Source: an uncultured Christensenellaceae bacterium
GTDB taxonomy: Bacteria; Bacillota; Clostridia; Christensenellales; UBA3700
Reading direction: 5' to 3'
NCBI GenBank assembly: GCA_944376205.1
Contig: CALWBV010000005.1
Location: forward strand, 1-64,000
Length of the DNA stretch: 64,000 bases
Position 1 is the stretch's first letter. Each line of letters starts with the position of its first letter. The position numbers were made by a program, and so were the translations under genes. Under the pieces are notes generated by a model. The model was not told the origin of the DNA and made no database searches. It worked only from the letters and a program-made list of their open reading frames with translations. Shown here in pieces: positions 35,952-44,732 of the stretch.

Positions 35952-36629
35952 TTATTTCTGTTTTTTGACAGCCTTATACCCCAGTCCTCTTATGGTAACT
36001 ATCTCAAAATCGTTGCTGTTTTTGAACTTATCTCTTATACGTGTAATATGCACGTCTACCGTACGCTCGACAGAATCGCTGTCTGCGCCCCAAAACTCCT
36101 CCATAAGTTGACTTCGGGTAAAGATTTTACCGGGGTAAGAGAGAAGCTTATAGAGAATATAAAACTCTTTTTGCGGCAACTCGATTTCGCCTTCGGGAGT
36201 TGTCGCCGTAAGAGAATCGTATGTCAGTACAGTATCCCCTACCACCAGCTTTCTTTCGCTGACAATCTGGCTGCGCCTTAAAAGCGCACCTACTCTCAAA
36301 ACAAGCTCCTGCGTGTCGATAGGTTTGACCATGTAGTCGTCTATACCGAGCGCATATCCCTTTTTCTTGGCATCGAAATCGTCAATCGCCGTCATAAACA
36401 GAATAGGCACGTTGGAATTTATTTGCCTTACTTTTTCTGCAAGCGCAAATCCGTCCATAACGGGCATCATAATATCCGATATTATGAGATCGTAATGATC
36501 TTCGTTGAACATCTGAAGCGCACTTTCGGCATTTAGTGCCATATGTGCGTCATACCCTTCTTCTTCAAGGGTCTTGCGCACGAGTTTGTTCAGTTTTATA
36601 TCGTCCTCTACTACAAGAATCTTTATCAT
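35952..36629 (-). CDS. OmpR/PhoB-family response regulator
   Basis: This 225-residue regulator has a receiver domain with VVEDDIK, phospho-acceptor Asp in IISDIMMPVMDG near residue 51 and the Lys of YMVKPID, then a winged helix with ELPQKEFYILYKLL and TIRGLGYKA. It is followed by its partner kinase. The start has AGAGG six bases upstream. No target operon can be assigned; the neighbouring nucleoside importer and TrpB2 genes have their own control elements. Confidence 0.92.
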   Translation of the reverse strand: MIKILVVEDDIKLNKLVRKTLEEEGYDAHMALNAESALQMFNEDHYDLIISDIMMPVMDGFALAEKVRQINSNVPILFMTAIDDFDAKKKGYALGIDDYMVKPIDTQELVLRVGALLRRSQIVSERKLVVGDTVLTYDSLTATTPEGEIELPQKEFYILYKLLSYPGKIFTRSQLMEEFWGADSDSVERTVDVHITRIRDKFKNSNDFEIVTIRGLGYKAVKKQK

Positions 36630-36723
36630 AATTTCCTCTTTTAGATTTTATCGTAATATATTATACCACTTTTATCAAACGTTGTAAACATATGATTTGT
36701 CTTGTCGATTCGTTTGTCAGCAA

Positions 36724-36755
36724 AAGACGGAAGCGCTTTTAGCCGCTTCCGTCTT
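36724..36755 (-). terminator. Terminator of nucleoside importer operon
   Basis: A perfect 12-bp stem AAGACGGAAGCG/CGCTTCCGTCTT with an eight-base loop lies 47 bases after the last permease gene. The U-tract is short. Confidence 0.7.
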
Positions 36756-36801
36756 GACTTTTACATTTGCATATTCATATAAATTTTGATCTACGCTAAA
36801 A

Positions 36802-37782
36802 CTACCTGTCTTCTCTGTAATAGTTGAGACCGATTGCCGTGGGCTCGTCGGGCACCTTTTTCTTTCTGATCGACGAAATTATAAGAACAAGTGCCGTAAT
36901 TATAAAAGGCAATGCCTTGAAAAATTCGACAGGTATCTTGCTGAGCCAACCGAGTGCATTGGGGAACGATTCAACAAAAATACCGCGATAAACTTGCAAC
37001 GTATTAAAGAAACCGAATACAAAAGTGCCTGCAATTGCCCAAAGAGGATTCCATTTGGCGAATATTACGAGTGCTATGGCTATCCAACCGTAACCGTTTA
37101 TCCAACAGTTACTGCCTTCAAAAGTTCCGCCCATATTGAGACCCATGCACAATCCACCAACACCCATAATTCCGGCACCTATAATAATATTGATATATTT
37201 ATACGCATTAACGTTAATACCCGCCGCATCTGCCGCCGCAGGATTTTCTCCGATTGCTCTCGTCTTAAGTCCTGCTTTAGTCTTATACAGATAAATAAAC
37301 GCCAATATTGCTATCACAATGCCGAGATATACAAAAATATTATAAGAGAAAAGTTTTTCTCCCACAACAGGAATTTTAGACAGCAAAGGAATACCTATAG
37401 AATTGTCATAAACTTTTTTGAAGTTACCTCCTAACGTTATCCAGTTACTACTGCAAGCCTTACCTATAAAGAAGTAGAAGCCTAGGCCGAAAGTCGTTAT
37501 GGTAAGACCCGTTACGTTTTGGTTTGCCTTGAGCGTAACCGTAAGGAAAGCAAACAATAAACCGAGCATTGCCGCCGAAACAAAAGCAAACAGCATAGCA
37601 ACAAACATACTGTCAGCTTTGCTTCCCACGAGATAGCCTATAATTGCGCCGACCGCCATAATGCCTTCTACGCCGAGGTTAAGACTACCCGACTTTTCTG
37701 TAATGATTTCACCGACTGTCGCATACAAAAGAGGAATTCCGTAAAGAATTACACTGGCTATAAATAAGCTTAAAATTTCCAT
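36802..37782 (-). CDS. Nucleoside ABC importer permease (NupQ/YufQ-like)
   Basis: This 326-residue permease has about nine hydrophobic helices and belongs to the BPD_transp_2 group of the BMP-type nucleoside importers. The conserved start GIPLLYATVGEIITEKSG and the coupling-helix-like GENPAAADAAGINVNAYK at about 177-194 are typical. It forms a heterodimeric channel with the preceding permease; their genes overlap by one base (TAATG). It ends the four-gene operon. Substrate class (purine nucleosides or nucleobases) follows from the family. Confidence 0.9.
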   Translation of the reverse strand: MEILSLFIASVILYGIPLLYATVGEIITEKSGSLNLGVEGIMAVGAIIGYLVGSKADSMFVAMLFAFVSAAMLGLLFAFLTVTLKANQNVTGLTITTFGLGFYFFIGKACSSNWITLGGNFKKVYDNSIGIPLLSKIPVVGEKLFSYNIFVYLGIVIAILAFIYLYKTKAGLKTRAIGENPAAADAAGINVNAYKYINIIIGAGIMGVGGLCMGLNMGGTFEGSNCWINGYGWIAIALVIFAKWNPLWAIAGTFVFGFFNTLQVYRGIFVESFPNALGWLSKIPVEFFKALPFIITALVLIISSIRKKKVPDEPTAIGLNYYREDR

Positions 37783-39122
37783 TATTCCTTACCTCCTTCA
37801 ATTTGCTTGCCAATTTCCGCACAGACTTGAGTTTCTGCAAGTGATTCAGACTCATCGTCAGCATTATGACTGACTTCAACAACATTATCCGAATCTTCTG
37901 CTTTACCGCTTGAGTTTTTATTGAGAGTCAAATCTATAATCTCAAAACCTTGTAATTTTAATTTTGCAATTTTTTTAGCTTTAAACTTATCGGTATTGAC
38001 AACAATCTTATAATTGATAAGGAAGTGTACAGCCAATACGGCAAACAAAATAACACCTTGCAATAAATCGGCAAAGTTTGCATCGAGATTAGAGTGAGTT
38101 GATGATGCAGTCGATATTCCAAATTGCAATACAGCCAGCAAAAATGCAACTAATAATATCCCTAAAGGACTTAATTGTCCAAGCCAAGCAACTACTATAC
38201 CGGTCCAACCTACATCACCTGTAATACTGTCTGACAAAGTATGAGCAGAAGAAGTAATCTTAAATGCACCGGCAAGTCCTACGATAAACGCCGAAAGAAA
38301 TACCGTACGGAGGATTATTCTAGAGACGTTCATAGCTGCATATTTTGCGGTATTGTGACTGTCACCTACTACACTTATTTCATAGCCCTGCTTGGTTTTC
38401 TTGTAATAGATAAAAAGCAAAACTACCAATATAATTCCGATGATAAGCGTCAAATTAATATCGAGTTTACCCAGTTTAATACTCCACATTTCAGCATTTT
38501 CACTGATTGATGCGTATTTAGGACGTTCGGATTCTTTGTCCAACAAAATATTCCAGCCGCCCTTATTTTGTCCGAAAAATACTAGCAAATACAACGCGAT
38601 ATAGTTGAACATAAGGGTCAAAAGCGTTTCACTTGTTCCGAACTTAACTTTGAATACCGCAGTGATAAGTCCGTATATACCAGCGCTTAAGCCGCCCATA
38701 AGGCACATCAGAATTACAAGGAAAAAACCGTTGATCTTGTCTCCCAACCCTATACCTATACTTGTAGCAACAATTGCACCTATTATAAATTGTCCTTCGC
38801 CGCCGATATTCCAGAATTTCATTTTGAAAGCAAGCGAAAGTCCCAAAGATGTAATAAGCAAAGGTACAAAAGTATTTATAAAATTGCTTATAATAGTGGC
38901 AGGAATTTTGTTGCCTATTAATCCGATAGTAAAAGTATTGAGATAAAATTCAAAGGGATTTACTTTAAGAAAAGCAAGCAGTATCGCACCTATTATCAAC
39001 GCTACCAAAATTGCGCCGATATATAAAAGTGCAATTTTCCACTTCTCGAGATTGTCTCGCTTGGTAACTCTGAAAAGAGGCTCGCTTCTGTGTTTGAGCG
39101 AATAGTCAACCTGTTTAGTCAT
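37782..39122 (-). CDS. Nucleoside ABC importer permease (NupP/YufP-like)
   Basis: This 446-residue permease is the larger channel subunit, with ten or so helices and the family block GGEGQFIIGAIVATSIGIGLG at about 111-131. The coupling loop GDSHNTAKYAAMNVSR lies near 253-268. About 75 residues after the last helix form a basic then acidic tail (SGKAEDSDN, DDESESLAE) beyond the usual length of about 350-370. It overlaps the ATPase gene by eight bases and its partner permease by one base. Confidence 0.9.
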   Translation of the reverse strand: MTKQVDYSLKHRSEPLFRVTKRDNLEKWKIALLYIGAILVALIIGAILLAFLKVNPFEFYLNTFTIGLIGNKIPATIISNFINTFVPLLITSLGLSLAFKMKFWNIGGEGQFIIGAIVATSIGIGLGDKINGFFLVILMCLMGGLSAGIYGLITAVFKVKFGTSETLLTLMFNYIALYLLVFFGQNKGGWNILLDKESERPKYASISENAEMWSIKLGKLDINLTLIIGIILVVLLFIYYKKTKQGYEISVVGDSHNTAKYAAMNVSRIILRTVFLSAFIVGLAGAFKITSSAHTLSDSITGDVGWTGIVVAWLGQLSPLGILLVAFLLAVLQFGISTASSTHSNLDANFADLLQGVILFAVLAVHFLINYKIVVNTDKFKAKKIAKLKLQGFEIIDLTLNKNSSGKAEDSDNVVEVSHNADDESESLAETQVCAEIGKQIEGGKE

Positions 39123-41544
39123 TGTCAGCCTCCTTCTTTACTGTCTGTTTTTTTGCTGCCGCCTTTTTGGTCGAAGACGCTGCAACGTTTGTTTTCCCTG
39201 ATGTCTTCTTTGCACCGCTAGCAGAAGAAGACTTTGCCGTCTGCGGCTTTGAAGATGCCGTCTTTTTAGCCACACTCGCAGAAGCAGTTGTCTTTTTATT
39301 CTGTGCAGCACTTGTCTTTGAGTCGTTTTTCACACTGCTTTTTGAACCCGTTGACTTTGCAGCACTCTTTTTAGGCGCTGACTTTTTCTCGGGTCTTTCT
39401 TCTATAGGAGTTTTCGAATCGGCATTGTATTCGATTTTTTTGCTTTGAGTTTTATCGTCTGCCGATTGAGACAGATTATTTTCTTCTTGCGAAAACTCTT
39501 TATCTGATTTCAAGTTCTCTTGCTTGTCTAAAAGAGTCTCTTCTGCAATATCGTTGTTTGATGACAATGATTGTTTTCCGTCTTCGATATTTTCGGAAGG
39601 CGTATCGACTTTTTGAGCAATGTCGCAAGATATTTCAGAAGAATCCTTATGTGTTTTCTCTTCGTCTTCTGTAAATTGTCCGTCTTCAACGACTGCTTGC
39701 GGAGTATCTTTGAAAGCTTCGCTTGCAAACATACCCGTCATCATAAGACCCAACTTTTCTTTCGTTGCCATTGCCGCTTCGACTATACCCGTAACTCTTC
39801 CGTGACAAAGCACAAGTATCTTATCGCAAAGCTGAAGCATTACGTCTAAATCTTCGCCTACGAAAAGTATGCCCACGCCGTCCTGTTTTTGCTTATTGAG
39901 AATATCGTATATGAGATATGAAGAATTTATATCCAATCCTCTTACGGGATAAGCCGTTACTATAACTTGCGGCGTCATCTCGATTTCTCTGCCGAGAAGC
40001 ACCTTCTGAACGTTACCTCCCGACAGCCTTCTGACAGGCGTCTTATCTGTATCGGGAGTTTGCACGTCGAGTTTTTCGACTACACCCTTTGCCATATCTG
40101 AAGCTTTTTTTCTGTCCACAAAAGGATTGAATTTGTTCGCTCTGTAAGTCTTGAGCATCATATTGTCGATAATATTGAGCGTACCGGCAAGTCCCATACC
40201 CAATCTGTCTTCGGGAATAAATGACATCGCAATACCGAGATTTATTATATCCAGAGGAGTCTTGCCTGATATAGTCTGTCCCATAAATTCGATACTGCCT
40301 GACTTCACCTTTTCAAGTCCGGCGATAGCTTCGCAAAGTTCCTTTTGTCCGCTACCCGATATACCCGCAACGCCGAGTATCTCTCCTCTTCTTACTTTGA
40401 ACGAAACGTTATCTATAGCACGCAAATTATTGGAATTATTGACGCATACGTTTTTGAGTACGAGCATATCCTCGTCAAAATGCGTAACAGGTCTGTCAAT
40501 ATGCAAATCGACTTTTTTACCTACCATCATTTCTGTCAGTTCTGCCTCGTTAGTCTTTGCAGTCTCGACTGTACCTATATACTCGCCTTTACGCAATATA
40601 GAGACTCTGTCGCTTATCGCCATAACTTCGTTAAGTTTGTGCGTAATGATGATAATCGAACAGCCTTTTTCTTTCATATTTTTAAGAATTGCAAAGAGTT
40701 TTTGTATCTCCTGTTCGGTAAGTACTGCGGTAGGCTCGTCGAGAATTAATACTTTAGCACCGTAGAACAGCACCTTTACTATCTCGACAGTCTGTTTTTC
40801 GCTTACTGCCATATCGCATATACGCTTTTTGGGATCGATATCGAAACCGTAGCTTTTTGCAAATTCTTCAATCTTCGAATATCTGGATTTCGTTAAGAAT
40901 ACTTTTTTAGCCGTTTTCTTAATAAATTTTCCGCAAGCAATAAAAAACTTTTTGGTTTTGTTGAGACAAAGTTTAAAGTTTTCCTTCGCCTTATTTGACT
41001 TCTTTACCGTGCTGTCTATACTTGTTTCTGTGTCTTCGGCAGTTTCCTGTAAAGACATAGAATCGTTTTCGTTTTTACAATACTCTGCGTCATCCTCGCA
41101 GTTTTCATCGATATGTATATTTTCAATGACTTCCGAATCAGCAGCTTTTTCGTTCTGCATATTCTCGTCACCGTTATTGTCGTCGTTTATTTTTTCGGCG
41201 GGCTTATCCTCATTCGTTTGATGGTAGCCCAACCATATATTATCCGCTACCGAGAATTTTTCGATAAGCTTATAATGCTGGTGTACCATACCAATACCCA
41301 GCCTTTTACTGTCCTCGGGAGAATCTATATATACTTTCTTTCCGTCAATAAAAATCTGACCTTTGTCGGGACGGTATATACCCGACAGCATATTCATAAG
41401 CGTAGTCTTTCCGCTTCCGTTTTCGCCAAGCAAAGCAAGTATCTCGCCCTTTTTTAGGTCGAGATTTATGTTGCTGTTGGCTACAACATTACCAAAAGTC
41501 TTGGTAATACCCTTTAACTGTATAGCATAATCTTGTTTTGCCAT
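39115..41544 (-). CDS. Nucleoside ABC importer ATPase with large insertion and tail
   Basis: This 809-residue tandem ATPase (NupO/YufO type; usual length about 510) powers the importer. Domain 1 has Walker A GENGSGKTT (40-48), Q-loop VHQHYKL (87-93), a degenerate signature VSEKQTVEIVK (247-257) and Walker B LILDEPTAV. Domain 2 has GISGSGQKELCEAI and signature RLSGGNVQKVLLGRE. Two oddities stand out: residues 108-222 insert an acidic then basic segment between Q-loop and signature, and residues from about 635 to the end are a low-complexity Ser/Ala/Lys tail resembling histone H1. Both are presumably disordered. Confidence 0.9.
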   Translation of the reverse strand: MAKQDYAIQLKGITKTFGNVVANSNINLDLKKGEILALLGENGSGKTTLMNMLSGIYRPDKGQIFIDGKKVYIDSPEDSKRLGIGMVHQHYKLIEKFSVADNIWLGYHQTNEDKPAEKINDDNNGDENMQNEKAADSEVIENIHIDENCEDDAEYCKNENDSMSLQETAEDTETSIDSTVKKSNKAKENFKLCLNKTKKFFIACGKFIKKTAKKVFLTKSRYSKIEEFAKSYGFDIDPKKRICDMAVSEKQTVEIVKVLFYGAKVLILDEPTAVLTEQEIQKLFAILKNMKEKGCSIIIITHKLNEVMAISDRVSILRKGEYIGTVETAKTNEAELTEMMVGKKVDLHIDRPVTHFDEDMLVLKNVCVNNSNNLRAIDNVSFKVRRGEILGVAGISGSGQKELCEAIAGLEKVKSGSIEFMGQTISGKTPLDIINLGIAMSFIPEDRLGMGLAGTLNIIDNMMLKTYRANKFNPFVDRKKASDMAKGVVEKLDVQTPDTDKTPVRRLSGGNVQKVLLGREIEMTPQVIVTAYPVRGLDINSSYLIYDILNKQKQDGVGILFVGEDLDVMLQLCDKILVLCHGRVTGIVEAAMATKEKLGLMMTGMFASEAFKDTPQAVVEDGQFTEDEEKTHKDSSEISCDIAQKVDTPSENIEDGKQSLSSNNDIAEETLLDKQENLKSDKEFSQEENNLSQSADDKTQSKKIEYNADSKTPIEERPEKKSAPKKSAAKSTGSKSSVKNDSKTSAAQNKKTTASASVAKKTASSKPQTAKSSSASGAKKTSGKTNVAASSTKKAAAKKQTVKKEADND

Positions 41545-41565
41545 ATCGTCCTCTTAAAAAATTTG

Positions 41566-41595
41566 CTATACTACCCGAAAATTCGGGTAGTATAG
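41566..41595 (-). terminator. Intercistronic hairpin after BMP gene
   Basis: A perfect 14-bp stem CTATACTACCCGAA and complement with a two-base gap, followed on the minus strand by CAAATTTTTT, lies between the binding-protein gene and the ATPase gene. It probably terminates or stabilises part of the message so that binding protein is made in excess. Confidence 0.7.
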
Positions 41596-41617
41596 TGTGC
41601 ATCCTAATTAATTTATT

Positions 41618-42802
41618 TTAGGAAACTTCTTTTACGCCTTCTACAAGGTAATTCATTGTACCTGTGATAACACTGTCATCAACAGATGCGCCGCCGGCTT
41701 CTACGATAACTACACCGGCATTGGTCTTCAAAGCTGCATCAGTCTTAGTAATGGTACCGTCTGAAGCGATAGAAAGTTTAACGCCGCTGAATACATCCCA
41801 TTCACCATTGATGATAAGTTCTTTAACAGCGTCAATAGCTTCTTGAGTTCCGTCTGCACAGTTATCTGACAATGCCGAAACACCTACGAGACCGTCTGCA
41901 AGGCCCTTATAATATACTTTACCTACTTTTTCCATAAAGTTTTCTTTACCAGACATAGCTTCTTTTATGGCAGTAGTATAGTAAACATCCCAATGCCATA
42001 CAGTAGCCGTCAAGTGAGCTTTAGGAGCGTCTTTTGTCATATCAGAGTTATATCCACAACCGAAAGCACCTCTGTCCTGAGCAGCAATTTGAGGTTGTGC
42101 GCTGTCACAGTGCTGAGAAATTACTCCGCAACCCAAATCCAACAAAGCGTCAGCAGTTTTTCTTTCAAGGTCAATGTCACCCCAAGTACCCAAAGATTTT
42201 GCATATACTTCAGCTTCAGGATATACTGATTGAGCACCCATAGCAAATGCATTGATACCGCTTGCAGTTTCAGCCGTTGCGGTTGTGAAAGCAGCTACAT
42301 AACCGATTTTATTATTGTTAATTTCTTTTGCCTTAAGACCTGCGGCAATACCTGCAAGATATCTTGCCTGATATATTCTGCCGAAGTAATTGTTGAAGTT
42401 GGTGTCGTTGGACTTATAACCCGTAGCGTGAGTAAATATTACATCGGGGTACTTTTCTGCAGCCTCTTCCATAGCGTCCATGTAGCCATACGATATACCT
42501 ATAATCATATCGCAACCTTTACCTACCAAGTTGTCGATAGCGGTTCTTGTAGCATCCATATCGGTATCAGGAATATTGTCCTCAATAATGAGCTGGCTGT
42601 CTTTCAACCCGAGAGTTTCCATTGCCTTCTTGATTCCAGAATGATGCGCATAAGTGTATCCGGTATCTTCGTTTTGGCTGGTAATGTAAACCGCACCAAT
42701 TGTAAATTCGTCTTCGCCGTCAAAATCGCAACCTGCAAAAACAATAGCCATTGAAGCTACCATTGCGACTACCAACAACGAAATGATGATTGTCTTTTTC
42801 AT
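41618..42802 (-). CDS. BMP-family nucleoside-binding lipoprotein
   Basis: This 394-residue protein has a lipoprotein signal (MKKTIIISLL, then FAGCDFDG with lipid Cys near residue 25) and the BMP/PnrA fold. Typical blocks are GAVYITSQNEDTGYTYAHHSG, IIGISYGYMDAMEEAAEKYPDV split by loops, and VGVSALSDNC. Family members capture purine nucleosides outside the membrane and deliver them to the ABC permeases. The start at 42802 follows TTTTAGGAGGCACAAT. It is the first transport gene of the operon, preceded by a leader ORF and attenuator. An intercistronic hairpin follows. Confidence 0.92.
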   Translation of the reverse strand: MKKTIIISLLVVAMVASMAIVFAGCDFDGEDEFTIGAVYITSQNEDTGYTYAHHSGIKKAMETLGLKDSQLIIEDNIPDTDMDATRTAIDNLVGKGCDMIIGISYGYMDAMEEAAEKYPDVIFTHATGYKSNDTNFNNYFGRIYQARYLAGIAAGLKAKEINNNKIGYVAAFTTATAETASGINAFAMGAQSVYPEAEVYAKSLGTWGDIDLERKTADALLDLGCGVISQHCDSAQPQIAAQDRGAFGCGYNSDMTKDAPKAHLTATVWHWDVYYTTAIKEAMSGKENFMEKVGKVYYKGLADGLVGVSALSDNCADGTQEAIDAVKELIINGEWDVFSGVKLSIASDGTITKTDAALKTNAGVVIVEAGGASVDDSVITGTMNYLVEGVKEVS

Positions 42803-42833
42803 ATTGTGCCTCCTAAAAATTTTAATAAAAAAA

Positions 42834-42859
42834 GTGGCAGTATAAACTAATACTGTCAC
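42834..42859 (-). promoter_or_regulatory. Attenuator hairpin in leader of nucleoside importer operon
   Basis: Read on the minus strand GTGACAGTAT pairs with ATACTGCCAC (one A-C mismatch), followed by seven U and then, 13 bases on, the ribosome site of the BMP gene. A terminator located between promoter and first transport gene implies conditional readthrough. Confidence 0.65.
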
Positions 42860-42869
42860 AGATTTTCTT

Positions 42870-43031
42870 TTATCGGGTATGACAAAGCGTAAAATACGCT
42901 CCGTGAGCGATATTATGATTGTAGACCATAGTTTCTACGGTGTCTTCAGTAATAAAGGGCTTGACGAATGAATGTCCGAAAACACTTTGATTGTTAAATA
43001 TTCTCCTGTTCGACAATATCGCTTTTTCCAA
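42870..43031 (-). CDS. Possible 53-residue leader ORF
   Basis: A frame of 53 codons starts at TTG with AGAGG six bases upstream and ends ten bases before the attenuator hairpin. The product begins MEKAILSNRRIFNNQ and ends CHTR; no membrane segment, signal or family is recognisable. It lies inside the leader made from the promoter at 43060-43088. It may be a regulatory leader peptide or a small independent protein whose terminator is partly read through. Confidence 0.5.
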   Translation of the reverse strand: MEKAILSNRRIFNNQSVFGHSFVKPFITEDTVETMVYNHNIAHGAYFTLCHTR

Positions 43032-43059
43032 AACCGTTCCTCTTTTGTTGTATAAGTTA

Positions 43060-43088
43060 ATTTTACTTAAATTATATAAATAAGTCAA
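43060..43088 (-). promoter_or_regulatory. Promoter of nucleoside importer leader
   Basis: On the minus strand TTGACT (43083-43088), 17 bases and TAAAAT (43060-43065) give a start near 43052, about 250 bases upstream of the BMP gene. Confidence 0.7.
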
Positions 43089-43121
43089 CCTATTGACGAC
43101 AATTGGAATAAATTGTATTTG

Positions 43122-44669
43122 TCAAAACTCTATATCGAAAACTTTGTCGCAGAGTTTTTCGGCATACATAGGTTCGTGGCTGACGAGAATTATCGCTCCT
43201 TCGTATTTTTCAAGCGCTTCGAACAATGCTTCTTTAGCCGACACGTCGAGGTGATTCGTAGGTTCGTCGAGTATAAGGATATTGCTTTCTTTTTGCATAA
43301 GCGCACAAAGTTTTATCTTGACTTGCTCACCGCCCGAAAGATTGCCTACGCTCTTTGTAGCGAGGTCTTTTTTGATACCGACTCTGGCAAGCTGATTGCG
43401 TATTTCTTTTTGCGACATTTTGGGATACGTCTCGTTCATAAACGTAATGGCGTTTATCTCTTTGCTTCTGAAGACGAGATCTTGTTCGATATAATTGACC
43501 TTTGCATTCGGATTAAAAGAGAACGTTCCCTTGATTGCGGGAAGACGACGCATTATCGTCTTGAGAATAGTTGTCTTGCCGAGGCCGTTTGTACCTCTCA
43601 ACCACATTTTCGTGGTGCTGGAAATCTCAAACGATATAGGCGGAAGAATGGTCTTGCCGTCGTATCCGACTTCGAGATTTTTTACATCAAGAAGATGTTT
43701 TGTCACCAAAAGCGTATAAGGGAATTCGAATGTAGGCTTTTCGAAAGACACGGGTTTTTGCATAACGTCTATTCTGTCCAACATTTTCTTTCGGCTGTTT
43801 GCCATACCTGCCGTCGCCGCTCTGGCTTTATTGCGAGCGATGTAGTCTTCCATCTTTTTGATCTCACGTTGCTGACGCTCGTAACTGTCCGCATACTGCT
43901 TGGCGTTTTGTTCGTGTTGGAGCAAAAATTCGTCATAATTGCCCCAATATTTTTTTATCATACCGTTTTCGATATTGACTATTATCTTGCACACGCTGTT
44001 GAGAAAAGAAGTATCGTGCGATATGAGAATAAACGTACCTTTGAATGTATCGAGATATTTTCTCAACCATTCGATCTGCTCGAGATCGAGGAAGTTCGTA
44101 GGCTCGTCGAGAAGCATTACGTCGAGTTCTTCGAGAAGAAGTTTTGCAAGCATGAGCTTGGCTCTCTGACCTCCGCTCAGGTGAGATATTACCGTATCGT
44201 AACCGAAGTTGTTCACTCCCAAACCGTTGGCAACTTTCTTTATTTGCGAATCGAGATCGTAAAACCCGCTTTCGTCGAGTTTTTCCTGCATGGACGCAGA
44301 TCTGTTGACCATCTTGTCGAGTTTGTCCATATCTTCTTCGACAGCCATATCCGCATAAAGTTGTTCGAGTTTTTCGTTCAATTCGTAAAGGTAATCGAAC
44401 GATGTGCGCAAATACTGCATTACCGTCTGCGTTCTGTCTATATCGGCATGCTGATCGAGATACCCCCAACGTATGCCGTTGAGCCACTTCACTTCGCCTG
44501 CGTCCTGCGAAAGCTTGCCCGTTACTATATTCATAAAAGTCGACTTGCCCGCACCGTTGAGACCGACTATTCCCACATGTTCGCCGTTGTTGATAGACAG
44601 ATCGGCGTCATTGAAAAGCGTCTTCGAATCGAATACGTGAGTAAGTCCTTTAATTGTCAATACACTCAT
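43122..44669 (-). CDS. ABC-F family ATPase (ribosome-associated)
   Basis: This 515-residue protein has two ATPase domains and no membrane part, the ABC-F layout. Domain 1 has GLNGAGKSTFMN and LSGGQRAKLMLAKLLLEE with LLLDEPTNFLD; domain 2 has GTNGLGKTT and LSGGEQVKIKLCALM with LDEPTNHLD. The linker of about 80 charged residues (RQQREIKKMEDYIARNKARA) between them reaches into the ribosome in this family. It resembles the YbiT/YkpA group of translation factors. The start at 44669 follows GGAGAAAGAA; an upstream TTG lies at the ribosome site. A weak 6-bp hairpin at 43099-43118 follows. Confidence 0.92.
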   Translation of the reverse strand: MSVLTIKGLTHVFDSKTLFNDADLSINNGEHVGIVGLNGAGKSTFMNIVTGKLSQDAGEVKWLNGIRWGYLDQHADIDRTQTVMQYLRTSFDYLYELNEKLEQLYADMAVEEDMDKLDKMVNRSASMQEKLDESGFYDLDSQIKKVANGLGVNNFGYDTVISHLSGGQRAKLMLAKLLLEELDVMLLDEPTNFLDLEQIEWLRKYLDTFKGTFILISHDTSFLNSVCKIIVNIENGMIKKYWGNYDEFLLQHEQNAKQYADSYERQQREIKKMEDYIARNKARAATAGMANSRKKMLDRIDVMQKPVSFEKPTFEFPYTLLVTKHLLDVKNLEVGYDGKTILPPISFEISSTTKMWLRGTNGLGKTTILKTIMRRLPAIKGTFSFNPNAKVNYIEQDLVFRSKEINAITFMNETYPKMSQKEIRNQLARVGIKKDLATKSVGNLSGGEQVKIKLCALMQKESNILILDEPTNHLDVSAKEALFEALEKYEGAIILVSHEPMYAEKLCDKVFDIEF

Positions 44670-44732
44670 TTCTTTCTCCGTCAAATAAGGGCTTTTGTAA
44701 ATCCAAAAGTCCTTATCGGTATTAATAGATGA

